From positions 128,266,117 to 128,330,116 of the forward strand of contig NC_133771.1 in NCBI RefSeq assembly GCF_003597395.2: 64,000 nt of DNA, given 5' to 3'. The DNA comes from Chelonoidis abingdonii (lineage: Eukaryota > Chordata > Testudines > Testudinidae). A program made the translations under genes and the position numbers. The stretch's first letter is position 1; each line of letters starts with the position of its first letter. The notes under the pieces were generated by a model, which saw only the letters and a program-made list of their open reading frames with translations, had not been told where the DNA came from and did no database searches. This document shows positions 47,840 through 58,633 of the stretch, one piece after another.

Positions 47840-48510
47840 CAACAACTAAAGAGTTAATACCATTACAAGAGGGCATACCTGCAATTTTAGAATATCTATT
47901 GTACTTGAAATCACCGGGGTTAGCAGTAACTTCCCTCAAGAGTCATTTGGCAGCTAAATTGGTTTACCATAACTTGGTCAGGGATAATCCTATATTATCT
48001 CACCCCACAGTTTCATGTTTTCTGAAAGGACTAATGCCTTCCTCCTACCTAGGCCTTGAATCTAGTACTTACTACACTTATGTGTCTTCCCTATGAGCCA
48101 CCGACCCAGGCTCCCTTGGAACATCTGTCTATCACAACAGAGTTCTTAATCTCCTCTGCAAGGAGGTTTACTGAGCTCAGTGCCTGGATGGCCATTCCAT
48201 CCTATGTGGTACTACACAGAAAAAAAATTGTCATGGGATCTCACCCTTGTTTTATGCCTAAAGTTATCTCAGATTTTTACCTGTCACAATCTATGTCCCT
48301 TCCCATTTTCTTCCTCAGATCTCATGCTCACCAGAGGAGTCTCGTGAAAGAGCTTTGCAAAGCAGCAACATGGAGTTCAGTCCGTTTTTCATTAAGCACT
48401 AGTTATTGGACTTGGCATTGTGTACTGGTGCTCAATTTGATAGAGCAGTGCTGTAGTCCATTTTTTCCTAGAACTTCTTGCCCACCATACTCTGATGGGG
48501 GCACTGTTTG
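47840..48510 (+). pseudogene. DIRS tyrosine recombinase relic
   Basis: Two + strand frames carry it. The first includes SLKSHLAAKLVYHNLVRDNP and HPTVSCFLKGL, the N-terminal core-binding region. After a frame change come YEPPTQAPLEHLSITTEFLI, SSARRFTELSAWMA (with the catalytic Arg region R-x-x-E-L), PSYVVLHRKKIVMGSHPCFM and KELCKAATWSS near 48350-48375. This order is that of DIRS YR enzymes. At least one frameshift (near 48056-48090) disables it. Confidence 0.8.
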
Positions 48511-48855
48511 CTAATCTCCCGTTAGTGGGAATGCACAGAGGCCTTAAAAGAAGAAATATAGGTTACTTACTGGTAAGTGGTAGTCTTCAAGAGTTGTTTC
48601 TGTGCATTCACACTACCCAACCACCTTCTCCTCTTCCTAGGCATTCTTTGTGTTTCAGCACTCCTCAGGCTAGGGAGAAGGAACTGAAGTAGGCTGAGGT
48701 GTGCACTGTCTTCTATAGACAGTGTCGATGATGTCATCTTACCATGAGAGCACTACTGCATCCCACAGTGGATGTGGCTTTCATATATAGTTCCATAGCT
48801 CAATGCCAGAGATGTTAAATGCCATTAGTGTGCATGCACAGAGGCAGCTCTAGAA

Positions 48856-50016
48856 AAACAACAAATGCTAGTAAACTTTGATTTTTTTTCAAATATTTAC
48901 AAATAATGTGTGATCTGCAGTTCATGAACACTTGACAGTGTATACAGACAATATATCAGTTATGATAGTTTTATCTAACTGACATCTGTGTCATGAAAGG
49001 TGGTGTCATCAATTATTTTTTCAAGCTTATTTCAGAAATATTTTTGTTTAAAAATATTGGTCTTATTTCTTGTAAGAAGAAAAAAGCTAACATTTTATAT
49101 TGGCTTTGCACAGGTGTAAACATTTACATAACATGCAGACCAGAGGAGAATCAGACCCATTCACTTTATAGTATTATATGTGGGAGTTGCTCCCAAAATG
49201 TGGAATTTTGGGAATAAGCAGTATAACAGGAGGAATTTTTCAAAAACAACAAGTATTTTTCAAATATAAGTCATTTTGAAATAAAAAAGGGAAAGCAAAC
49301 TCATTTATTTTCTGTTATTAAAACCAAGAAGGAACTGAGACAAAAGGTATTTATGAAATGTCATAAGACTGAAAGCAAAGAGAAAATTCAGCTGCAACTA
49401 CTAAAAAATCTCAAGTAGGCAACACAGAATCTTTCTTTTTTCGTATCAGAATGTGTGTCTTTTAAAATAAGCCTACAGGGTTTTTTTCCCCTCCCTGCAG
49501 ACATTTGCCTCATTGTACTAGATCTCAGAATAGCAGGAATTGTTCATTGAAATGAATAAAATGATAGCTAAACAAATGGGTGCAAACTCACAAACAGGCT
49601 AATTGTTGCACTAGAATGTGTCTGTTGTCAGCCTTCACAGGTTGTCTTGCAGTACCATTGGCCCCAGTGATACTTACTGAGGATTTCTTTTTGTAATTTA
49701 TTTATTTTATTATTTATTTGGACCAGACTAGTAACACAGGCAGCATGAGAGAATAATGAGCTGCATTCTTGGGGTTAGTGAGGAGTCAGCACAAGTTGTG
49801 GGAACAAATAACAATCAGACAAGGCAGTGTTTTATAATGTCGAGGCCACAATCCATCATCTCTGGGATCTTTCAGAGCTGGGCTAATAAAGGCCCACTTA
49901 CAATCCCCAACAGAGTATAGTTTAATTAAATTTGTCCATTAGAGGACTTCTTTCCCTCCCTTTTACATTCTAAAAATTAATTCTGCTTTCTGCCTGCCTG
50001 TCTTTCTACATCACAG
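48856..50016. other. End of the PACRG intron, nothing recognised
   Basis: AT-rich. It closes with a pyrimidine-rich tract (TGCCTGCCTGTCTTTCTACA) and the acceptor CACAG at 50012-50016. Confidence 0.6.
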
Positions 50017-50166
50017 ATGCATTAAACCTTCGTAACCGACAGGTCATCTGCATCACGCTCAAAGTCCTCCAGCACCTGGTAGTGTCAGCTGACATGGTGG
50101 GGGAAGCCTTGGTGCCCTATTATCGTCAAATCCTCCCCATCCTCAACATCTTTAAGAATATGAATG
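50017..50166 (+). CDS. PACRG: PACRG internal coding exon, next in order
   Basis: This 150-nt exon starts with two bases that complete the Asn codon split by the previous exon, runs 49 codons, and ends after one base (G) before the donor GTGAGT at 50167. It encodes [20 protein letters not shown], then [20 protein letters not shown] and ILNIFKNMN, helices of the PACRG core that pack against the microtubule inner junction. Compared with my memory of mammalian PACRG the changes are conservative. The phases at both ends fit, which supports the two exons being one transcript. The stop codon and 3' UTR are beyond the window. Confidence 0.95.
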
Positions 50167-51682
50167 GTGAGTTATCCTACTAGTCACTGTGTCTTTCAAC
50201 CCTAAGGCAAAATGGGGCTTGAGGCAGGGTTAATTAACAATGTAGTTAGGATTTATTACTGCATATAAACCCAGATCCATTTGGAGCTCTAAATAATGTA
50301 ACCCCCACTGCTGTTCCTGAGGGATGCAGTAAAATTAACTATTTCATTTATTACTCCTTGCATGTACAGCTTATTTAACACAGTACAAAAGCACTGAAGC
50401 AGTTCTGTAATCTTCCAATAATTAAATTGTAAAGTTTTGTAATAGTCTTTTGACTACATTAATAGATTGCAAAGGTTTTTTCTTTTCTTTTCAACATGGT
50501 AATTTTAAGTTCACTATTTTAATTCTGTTCTGGGTTCTCCTCACCAATAAAGTTCATTCTTACCCATTATTGCTTTTTGGTTTAGGAGAGAATAAAAAGA
50601 AAATTATTAACCAGTTTAGTCAGTTTGACAGACAAGAGAAATTATCTCTAGCAAAGCAGTTAAGTTTGGAGTTTTTGTTGCATAGTTAACAGGTTTTACT
50701 ATGGAAGAAATTTAGAACCACTTCATGCTCCATACTCTTGAGTAAGTTGTTTTATTTAGAGTGCAAAATTCCAAGGCCAGTTTTGTCTTAAAAAAAATAA
50801 TAATAAAGTACTTCATGGAGTATTATTACACCATTCTCACAAACCTGAACCAAACTGCTATCTCCAAAATGTCTTGTTCCTGTAGTAAACCTATCTGTTC
50901 AATCACTTATTAAGTTATTGATGTCTAAGTTTTATGCTATTCACTTGCAATGCTGTAGGTTAAAAGAAGTTAATTTCTAACAACCATGCTAATAAAGGTT
51001 ATAATGTAGACAGGGTGTCTATGAAACTCATGCTATTTCAGTGTTTAGCCACTGGGCTACCTCCTGCATATATTACCAAATATTGCCTTGTATTTGTCTG
51101 GGTTTTGGTTTTGTTCTTTCTTAACTTTTTATTAAGACAAAGTTATAATAAAATGTTAACATATTAAATCATACATTATTTATTTGGGATCAACATAATA
51201 TTCAAAGCATCTGGCTAACGATTCTGGTTTGCTGGCTGAGGAGCCTTGGTTCTCTGGGTGTGCTAAAAAAGAATGACCAGGTTTCTTAATATCTGTCTTC
51301 TTTTTGGCACTTCTCTTGTGTATTTGGTGTGAAAGTTTGCCCATTACAAGGACAGTCCGTATTTTATTATACCACAGAAAGAGGAGTCAAATTTTTCCAA
51401 TAATGTGCAATACAGAGTCTAGTTGCTAACAGTAAAAAATAAATTAATTTGTTCAGTTTTAAATGTAGATCCTTTACTGGAGCATTAAGTAAGAAGGTCA
51501 GGGGATCTCTAGAAAGCCAGCATTTAGTCATAAAATGAATCTCATTAATAATTTTCTCCCCAAACCAACTAATTCCAAACAAAACCACTCTATGTAAATA
51601 TGTTCCCTTTTCCTGCAACCCTTCCAAGAGAACACTTCCCCAGTAGCAAAAATATTATGCATCTTAACTAGAGTCAAATACC
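50167..51682. other. Next PACRG intron, nothing recognised
   Basis: Begins GTGAGTTATC. AT-rich with no exon or nameable repeat up to the hAT MITE. Confidence 0.55.
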
Positions 51683-51690
51683 ATCTATAG

Positions 51691-51992
51691 CAGTGGTAGG
51701 CAACCTGCGGCCTGTCAGGGTAATCCGCTGGCGGGCTGCGAGACAGTTTGTTTACATTGACTGACCGTCCGCAGACACTGCCGCCTGCAGCTCCTAGTTG
51801 CCACAGTTCACCATTCACGGCCAACGGGAGCTGCCTGCGCCACTTCCCCCAGCTCCCGTTGGCCAGGAGTAGCAAACTGCGGCCACTGGAACCTGTGGGC
51901 AGCCATGCCTGCGGACTGTCAGTCAATGTAAACAAACTGTCTTGCGGCCCGCCATAAGATTATCTTGATGGGCTACAGGTGGCCCATCACTG
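51691..51992. mobile_element. hAT MITE, 302 bp
   Basis: Ends CAGTGGTAGGCAACCTG and CAGGTGGCCCATCACTG. Flanks are ATCTATAG (51683-51690) and ATCTATAC (51993-52000), an 8-bp duplication with one change that fits nTnnnnAn. Long inner inverted arms (ACAGTTTGTTTACATTGACT near 51745 against AGTCAATGTAAACAAACTGT near 51921) give a hairpin. GC-rich, non-coding. Confidence 0.88.
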
Positions 51993-52174
51993 ATCTATAC
52001 AGTACATTTTCTTATTTGTTTTTTAACTCTTTTTTGAGAAATGCAAAAATGTCTGTCCAGAGACTCTAATGGGGTTTAGACTTCTAGGTTCTTTTAAAAA
52101 CTGTATGTAAAGGACATTGAATTAAACAGCGAACACATTCTAATAAGCTGTAGACAGTGTACCATGTATAAGAC

Positions 52175-52615
52175 AGTTGGCAGGGGTCCCTACCTGGCTT
52201 CACTCCACCCTGGAAGAGTGACATCCCCCTCCCTCAGCTCCTCGGCAGAGGCATGGCCAGGCAGCTCTGCATGCTGCCTCTGCCTCAAGCGCCAGCTCCG
52301 CAACTTCCATTGGCTGAGAACCATGGCCAATGGGAGCTGTGGAAGCGATACCTTCAGATGGAGGCAGTGCGCAGAGCTGCCTGGCCGCACCACCACCAGG
52401 AGCTGAGGGATGTTGCTGCTTCCAGGGAGCCCCCCCTGAGGTAAGTGCCACCCAGAGCCCTCACCCGCTCTCGCGCCCCAGCCCTGAGCCCCCTCCCACA
52501 CCCAAACTCCTGCTGGGGTGGGGGCAGTGGCCTAAGCCACACCAGCCATTTCAGAAGTCATGGCAGTCCCAGAAAGTCACAGACTCAGTGACCCCCAGGA
52601 TAAACTCTCAGCCTT
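52175..52615. repeat. GC-rich MITE-like repeat
   Basis: A GC-rich island in an AT-rich intron with an inverted pair: GGCCAGGCAGCTCTGCATGC near 52254 against 'gcgcagagctgcctggcc' near 52369, and CCAATGGGAGCTGTGG against its partner near 52296. It resembles hAT-derived turtle MITEs. Ends and target duplication were not resolved. Overlapping open frames here reflect composition only. Confidence 0.5.
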
Positions 52616-54257
52616 AACCATGTGTACAGAGTGGAATGGAGGAGAACTGTCAATGTCAGGGAGTTGTAGGATGTAGGGCTGCAATTAAAAAAACCACATA
52701 GTTGAACCTCTGCATCTGTGTGGAGCCCCATAAACTTCAGTTGAGTTTCTCACAGACACAAGGGGCCAACTTAGTGGGTCCAATTGCAGGATCTGGAGCC
52801 AAATACAGCACATCAAAAGGAAATATATCGTTTAAATAAGTGATTTATCTGCTGAGCCCCATTTTCCAAATTGAGCAATCCTGGTTCCCTAGCTGCTATT
52901 GTTTCAGATCAATGGTAGGGAAGGCTCATGTCTGCTAGTGGCACTACACAGACATAAAGATGCACGCAACCGGTTAGATTACATTTGCTATACAAAAACC
53001 AACCAATTCAATAAAAAAGCAAACAGGTTTTCAACCATTTGTATGACATATTATTGTGTGGATTTGTATCTGATATCCAATTAAACGTAAGACTTCATAT
53101 TTGTTGTTCAGGAACTAAAAAAAATCCCCCCTAAAGCCACTCCTGGATTAATCACTCTAAACAGCAAAAACAAATAGCCCTAAATTCTATTTACTATGTT
53201 ATGTTGTTGTTGTTATTCAACTTGAACAAGGCAAGAGTAACAGTTTGTGACTATGTGAACATTTTAGTTTTGTGCATTCTAATTTTAATTAATTATGTAA
53301 CAGTGTTTTTACACTGCACATCAATTAAAAACTGTAACTAAGCATAGTGATTAAGTGTCTGCACTTGGTTTTCGAAAAGAGATCTATGGAAGAAACCAGG
53401 CACAATGAATTGTGATTTTACATAAAGCTAAGAGTTTGCCTTTCTTATAAAATCTTGTTGCCCTAAAAGCTGTTTAGGGCAGGACAGAGATGGAAAGTGT
53501 AGTGAAGGAGAGTAAAACAGTCTAACATCAACATATTTATCTAAAACTTCTATTTACTTTCTAGGCACAGGATGAGGGGAAGAGATCTCGCCACTCTGAG
53601 ATATTGGGCTTCTTTTCCCTTTCTTCCAGCTTCCTCCTTTCCCTTCCTGTCTCCCTTTTAATTGTCCCTAGCTGACTAGCTGAATCTCCTCGTTAACTGG
53701 TTAATCACCCAGTCCGTGTTCAGTTAGCTCCCCAGTTTGGCCCATACAGGGCAGCTTACAGAATATAGAGTGGTGAATCAACCTTAGGTGCCTACCACTT
53801 TGTCATAGGCCCATTGTTCTTTTCTGTCTACATCCTCTTTCCCCAGGCATATTCAACAGAAGACAGTTCTAAATGAACACTCAAACGCCACTAGGTCTTC
53901 AGGCAGAAAGGGGAGTGCACTCATTAGCAAGTGCAGTACTTTCTCATTTACTTCACTCTGCTGAAGCTCTGCTGCTGATTTGGTCAACCACAGCTCTGGG
54001 TCTAAATATGGTTTTGCAACTCCAATATCAAGGATAATATTTTGATATTTATCTAAGCATGATATTTGCCGGCACTCAAGGTATTCTGAAAATATATAAA
54101 ACACATCTCCAATTTCTACCCTACTCAGATATCATGCCAAAATACCAAGATATCATGCACTATTTTTCTGTAAATGTTTATTTTAATCTTGGAGCAATCT
54201 GACCAAAGAAAAGACAAAACAAGGAAGAGTTTTCCCCAGGAGGACTATTTTGCCTAA
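52616..54257. other. Intronic sequence, nothing recognised
   Basis: No exon or nameable repeat in this stretch. Confidence 0.5.
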
Positions 54258-54259
54258 TA

Positions 54260-54439
54260 CACCTCTACTTCGATATAACGCTGTCCTTGGGAGCCAAAAA
54301 ATCTTACCGCATTATAGGTGAAAGCGTGTTATATCAAACTTGCTTCGATCCACCAGAATGTGCAGCTCTGCCCCTCCCACCCAAGCACTGCTTTACCGCA
54401 TTGTGTTATATCGGGTTGCGTTATATTGAAGTAGAGGTG
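54260..54439. mobile_element. Tc1/mariner-type (pogo/Tigger-like) MITE
   Basis: Ends CACCTCTACTTCGATATAAC and GTTATATTGAAGTAGAGGTG, an inverted pair with one mismatch. The flanking dinucleotide is TA on both sides (54258-54259, 54440-54441), the mariner target duplication. Length is 180 bp, non-coding. Confidence 0.85.
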
Positions 54440-54441
54440 TA

Positions 54442-55201
54442 TTAGCCTCAGTACATAAACTTGCCAAAGAGCTTCAAATGTTAGGGACACATTTCACATG
54501 ATGCTCATTATTTTTTTCAACACTTCCATAAAATCTTGTTTTCAGTTGTTTCTGATGCAGCCATGGATATTTTCTATGGGCTGAAATTTTACTCTACCAT
54601 ATAAATGTTCAGTACATTTGTTGTAAATTATAAGAATTTGTTTAAATGTTGTTAGAGACAAAAGGGGCAGTTACAAACAATTCAAAGGTTTCACATTGTT
54701 TCTTCCTGTATCTTAAGACTTCTATTTTTCCAAGTGGCATCTTGCAGGTGGTCTTTCGGTATTTGAAAACAAATCAAAAGCAATTGAAAATTGTAGTTAT
54801 TTGTTCTATCCAGTGCCTTGAGACAAAATTCTGATTACTGCACATTGCTCAAATTTTGAAATAATTAGAGAATAAGGGTTTTCAGCAACTAAATATAGCA
54901 TCTGATTCAGCTGTTGGATCCTTGACACGCAGTGGACCTGATTTTGATTGCTAATTCTAATTCGTACCAAGGTACATTATTTGTCTTCAACTGAGATTTA
55001 TAATGGCACATAATAAGTGACACCAGAATCAGGCTCAGCATCTCTGATGATTTGGGGCTATATTATTTTTTTCCAGGAAGAACTGTATGGAAAGTAAATA
55101 AAAATTCAGAGTTGGAACTTGTAGTGGACCACTTTATGTCCCAGAGAGAACATGTGCAGGTTGTGGATAGGGCATTGGTACAGTCTGCTGCTTTTCTTTC
55201 C
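54442..55201. other. Intronic sequence, nothing recognised
   Basis: Ordinary AT-rich intron. Confidence 0.5.
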
Positions 55202-55214
55202 CAGAGAATTTTTA

Positions 55215-55487
55215 GAGAGACAAGGTGGGGAAGGTAATATCTTTTATTTGACCAACTTCTGTTGGTGAGAGAGACAAGCTTTTGAGCCACAGAGAGCTCT
55301 TCTTCAGGTCTGGGACAGGTACTCCAAGCATCACAGCTCAGAGTACCTTTCTCAGACTTGAAGAAGAACTTGAGTGGCTTGAAAGCTTGTCTCTCTCCCT
55401 AACAGAAGTGAGTCCAATAAACGATATTACCTTCCGCACCTTGTCTCTAATATCCTGCTACCAACATAGCTAAAACTACCTTGCATA
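55215..55487 (+). mobile_element. Penelope-like tail insert with fold-back structure
   Basis: The left half (GAGAGACAAGGTGGGGAAGG, 'taatatcttttatttgaccaac') is an inverted copy of the right half ('gagtccaataaacgatattaccttccgcaccttgtctct'). The right half is the tail in sense orientation. CAGAGAATTTTTA at 55202-55214 and 55488-55500 is an exact 13-bp target duplication. Non-coding. Confidence 0.85.
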
Positions 55488-55500
55488 CAGAGAATTTTTA

Positions 55501-55911
55501 ACATTTCCATTATATTTTATGCTCATATGTGCTTGTTCAGGCAGCACTACCATTATTTTGTGAATATGGTTCTTTTTGTAAATTCTTAGGGTCTAGAATC
55601 AATGTCTTTTATTTATCTAATGATGTGCCTGAACACCATCTTTAAAAAATCAGTAGCTCCAAGTGGGTGTGTTTCTAACAAAAATGAGCAGAATTACTGA
55701 AGTGCTGAGCATTTTTGTATGGTGCCATCATTTCCAAGGGGATTTTGGCCCAGAAGGACCACAGACATTTGAAAGAAAGGTCTAGGCATGTGATCCTAAA
55801 GTCTCACATCTGTACCTGAAAGTGATTAAGAGAGGTGTGGGGTTTTATGTGTTTTGGAGGGTGGGGTTCAGCTTCTTTATGTGGAAACTCATCAGTGCCT
55901 ATTGATGTCTC
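55501..55911. other. Intronic sequence, nothing recognised
   Basis: No exon or repeat could be named. Confidence 0.5.
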
Positions 55912-55919
55912 TATATAAT

Positions 55920-56180
55920 CAGGAGCAGCGCGAGGGTTTTTGGCGCCCTAGGAGCATGGCCGGCTCGCCGGTCCCGCGGCTCCGGTGGACCTCCCGCAGG
56001 TGTTCCTACGGACAGTCCACTGGTTCTGCGGCTCCGGTGGACCTCCCACAGGCGTCCCTGCGGAAGGTCTGCTGGTCCCGCGGCTCCCTGAGGGAGGTCC
56101 ACCGGAGCAGTCTGCTGCCCTCCCAAATCCTGGTGCCCTAGGCGACCGCCTAGGTCGCCTAAATGGAAGCGCTGGCCCTG
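55920..56180. mobile_element. hAT MITE, 261 bp, with internal tandem units
   Basis: Ends CAGGAGCAGCGCGAGGG and GAAGCGCTGGCCCTG. The 8-bp target duplication TATATAAT is perfect at 55912-55919 and 56181-56188. Inside, a unit of about 52 bp beginning CGGCTCCGGTGGACCTCCC occurs twice (about 55977 and 56029), with a third partly inverted copy after it. Strongly GC- and CpG-rich, non-coding. Confidence 0.9.
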
Positions 56181-56188
56181 TATATAAT

Positions 56189-58026
56189 GTGTCTCAATGA
56201 AATACGTTGCTGCATTAATTTTGTAGTTTCCTCTATGAAAGAAATAATCTTGATTTTATTAGCTGATTTTCCCATAATTTTTATAGCAATCTGAGAGAAC
56301 ACATCACAATGGAGATTGCTATTGAACAATAATATAAGGTATGCCAAATATATTTTATGACTAGAGTTTGTTGGTCACAAAGCAGATGTAGTTCAGATCT
56401 GAGAAAGTGAAACATATGTTCTATTTCTTTGGATTTTTGCAGTTATACAAGTGCAGGAGAGATTATATGGCTTAGAATTGAGTGAATACTACAAATCGTA
56501 GTCTGTGACTATTTATTGAAATTTTTCGGTGAATTCACTTCAGCTGTGTTTATGCCTTCTTTGTGTTCACTCTTCGTAGATATATACTATTAAGAATATT
56601 TGTGGAAACTGAATTTTCAACAAATATTGGTGCTATTAATGGAAAGTGAATTTTAAATTTGTAGACATAAATGTTCACACTGAAAACTTATTTGAAGTCT
56701 TACACTCATCCAGTTAGGTCATATAATATATTTCCGTTCCCTATCTGTCAATAAAACAATCAACACACTCTGAATTGAAAATATCAAATACATGTATACT
56801 CATTGCTTGCACACAATCTGCAAACCAAAAAGTATGTGCCAAATTTATTCAGTAAATAATTTCAAATGACAGAATTGTAAGCTGTTCTCAAGGCTAAATT
56901 AATCTACTATACTTTTTATCCAGCTCTAATGCTCATCAATATTTCCTGTAGTTCATCAAAAATTATGATTGACATTTATCTCTTTAAATGGGGTGTCCAC
57001 TGAATGACATTTGACAGGTGTAAGGATGTGCTGTCTCCTCAGGTATAAAGGACAAGGAAAACATAAGGAGCTAAAAATACGTACCAACTTGAAAAGGAGG
57101 ACACAATTGCCACCCTAAGGGATGCAGTTACTTCTGACTTCCAGGTTTAAAGGACCAGCCACTAAAATAGTGTAATTAGACCCACCTATTGGAGTCATTG
57201 ATGTGCTGTGATTCACTCATTTCTTTCACGTACTTGGTAGTATACCAGATATACCTCAATTTAGGAGCAAGCACCAAAGCAAGCTGCCTCTGGCCCAATA
57301 GGCTCTATTACCCAGTGATTTCCCAATATGCACTCTCAAGCAAAAGGAGTCTTTACTAGGGTTGGCAGAATTGAAAGACTGCAAATACCGTAGGCAGAAT
57401 GACTTGACCATCTACAGCTGAAGATAGACATAGACATTCCTAACTCAGCCAGGCCAATAGGGGACAATCCAAAAGAAGGAAGTAACGATGAGTACGCCTT
57501 CTAGTCCACAATTCCTTAAAAAGGGCAATGAAGTACTGGTCTTCATGTCCTGCTATCCAGAGCTCAGTTCCATAGTCATGGTGTTGTTGGAGGCCTCTCT
57601 ACATTGTCTTACATTGTGCAAGTGAACAGTTCCCTAATGCCTCTTGTAGGCAGGTGCCCTTATGTTCTTCTGCTACTAGTCTCCTTTCACTGGCTGCTTC
57701 CCATCTTGGATTGCGACTCTTCACTCAACCTCAGTTCCAGCTCTCAGGCTGCCTGTTACCTGGTCTTCATTGTGCAGCTGTCTCCCAAGCTGCTGCCTCC
57801 ATCTTGCTGCTCCACACAGAAACCTCGAGCTGTCTCCCCAATCCTAATCCTCTCTGCTTGTCTCCTCCTTTTTCTGTTCAACAAACATCAAAGAACCCTC
57901 TGCCTGTTGTCTGCTGAACTAATTCCTGCTCCTCCCAGAATGACCGGTAGCCCAGTTCTCTCCATTCAACTCCTTCTTGAGAAACTGTTATTTGTAATGA
58001 GATTTCCTGGAAAGGGATCCTGTAAG
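56189..58026. other. Intronic sequence, nothing recognised
   Basis: AT-rich to about 57000. 57600-57990 is pyrimidine-rich and gives a 147-codon + frame of low complexity, with no family features. Confidence 0.5.
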
Positions 58027-58608
58027 AGGATTGTCATAAACAGATAAGAAAAGTTAATAGCACAGAAGTACTTTATATCTCTTTGACTGTAAAGGGTTAA
58101 CAAGTTCAGTAAGCCTGGCTGTCACCTGACCAGAGGACCAATCAGGAGACAGGATACTTTCAAATCTTGAGGGAGGGAAGTTTCTGTGTGCTGTCCCTGG
58201 TCTTACACCAGAATAAAAAACCAATCAGGTTCTTTAACACAAAACTTTTAATCAAAGATGGAGAAAAAATTACTTTGTAAAGTTTTAAAATGGAAATAGT
58301 AACAGGGTCTTTCAGCTATAAGACATGGGCAATTACCCTCCCAGCCTAAGTACACAAGTACAAATTAAAAATCTTTTCAGCAGAATACCAATTTTGAACC
58401 TCCTTTCAGCCCAAATACCACATTTGAACTCCTCCCAGCCAATACACATTGCAAAAAAAAACAACGATAAACTAACTCCCATCTACCTAGTACTTTACTA
58501 TCTTGGATCTATTAGAACCTGTATCAGGGAAATTGAGAGAAACCGTGTGCACTCTGGTCCCGTCTGAGCCCCAGGATACACAACAAAACCAAAATTCAAC
58601 AGCAAACA

Positions 58609-58633
58609 NNNNNNNNNNNNNNNNNNNNNNNNN
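58609..58633. other. Assembly gap, 25 N
   Basis: Exactly 25 unknown bases. A fixed round number like this is a placeholder from an assembly or gap-filling tool, not a measured length. Confidence 0.99.

Larger units (their letters stand above)
44158..48855 (+). mobile_element. DIRS-like retrotransposon with nested insertions
   Basis: The left terminal region (44158-44360, GTTCTTTGAAGGCCTCTATG...) is matched in reverse complement by the right end (about 48655-48855, for example 'ccactaatggga' near 44187 against 'gccattagtgtgcatgcacagaggc' near 48820, and CCACATCCACTG near 44240 against CAGTGGATGTGG near 48764). A short direct copy of the outer end lies at 48580-48620, as the internal complementary region of DIRS would. 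Inside are RT/RNase H (46200-47570) and tyrosine recombinase (47840-48510) relics, plus a CR1 tail, a MITE and a PLE fragment inserted later. Confidence 0.82.

Noticed and set aside
52190..52617. Several 60-100 codon frames on both strands
   Set aside because: They come from the composition of a GC-rich MITE-like repeat.
57604..58047. 147-codon + strand frame rich in Leu, Ser and Cys
   Set aside because: It translates a pyrimidine-rich stretch; the hydrophobic look follows from CTT/TCT/CTG content. No family match is apparent.
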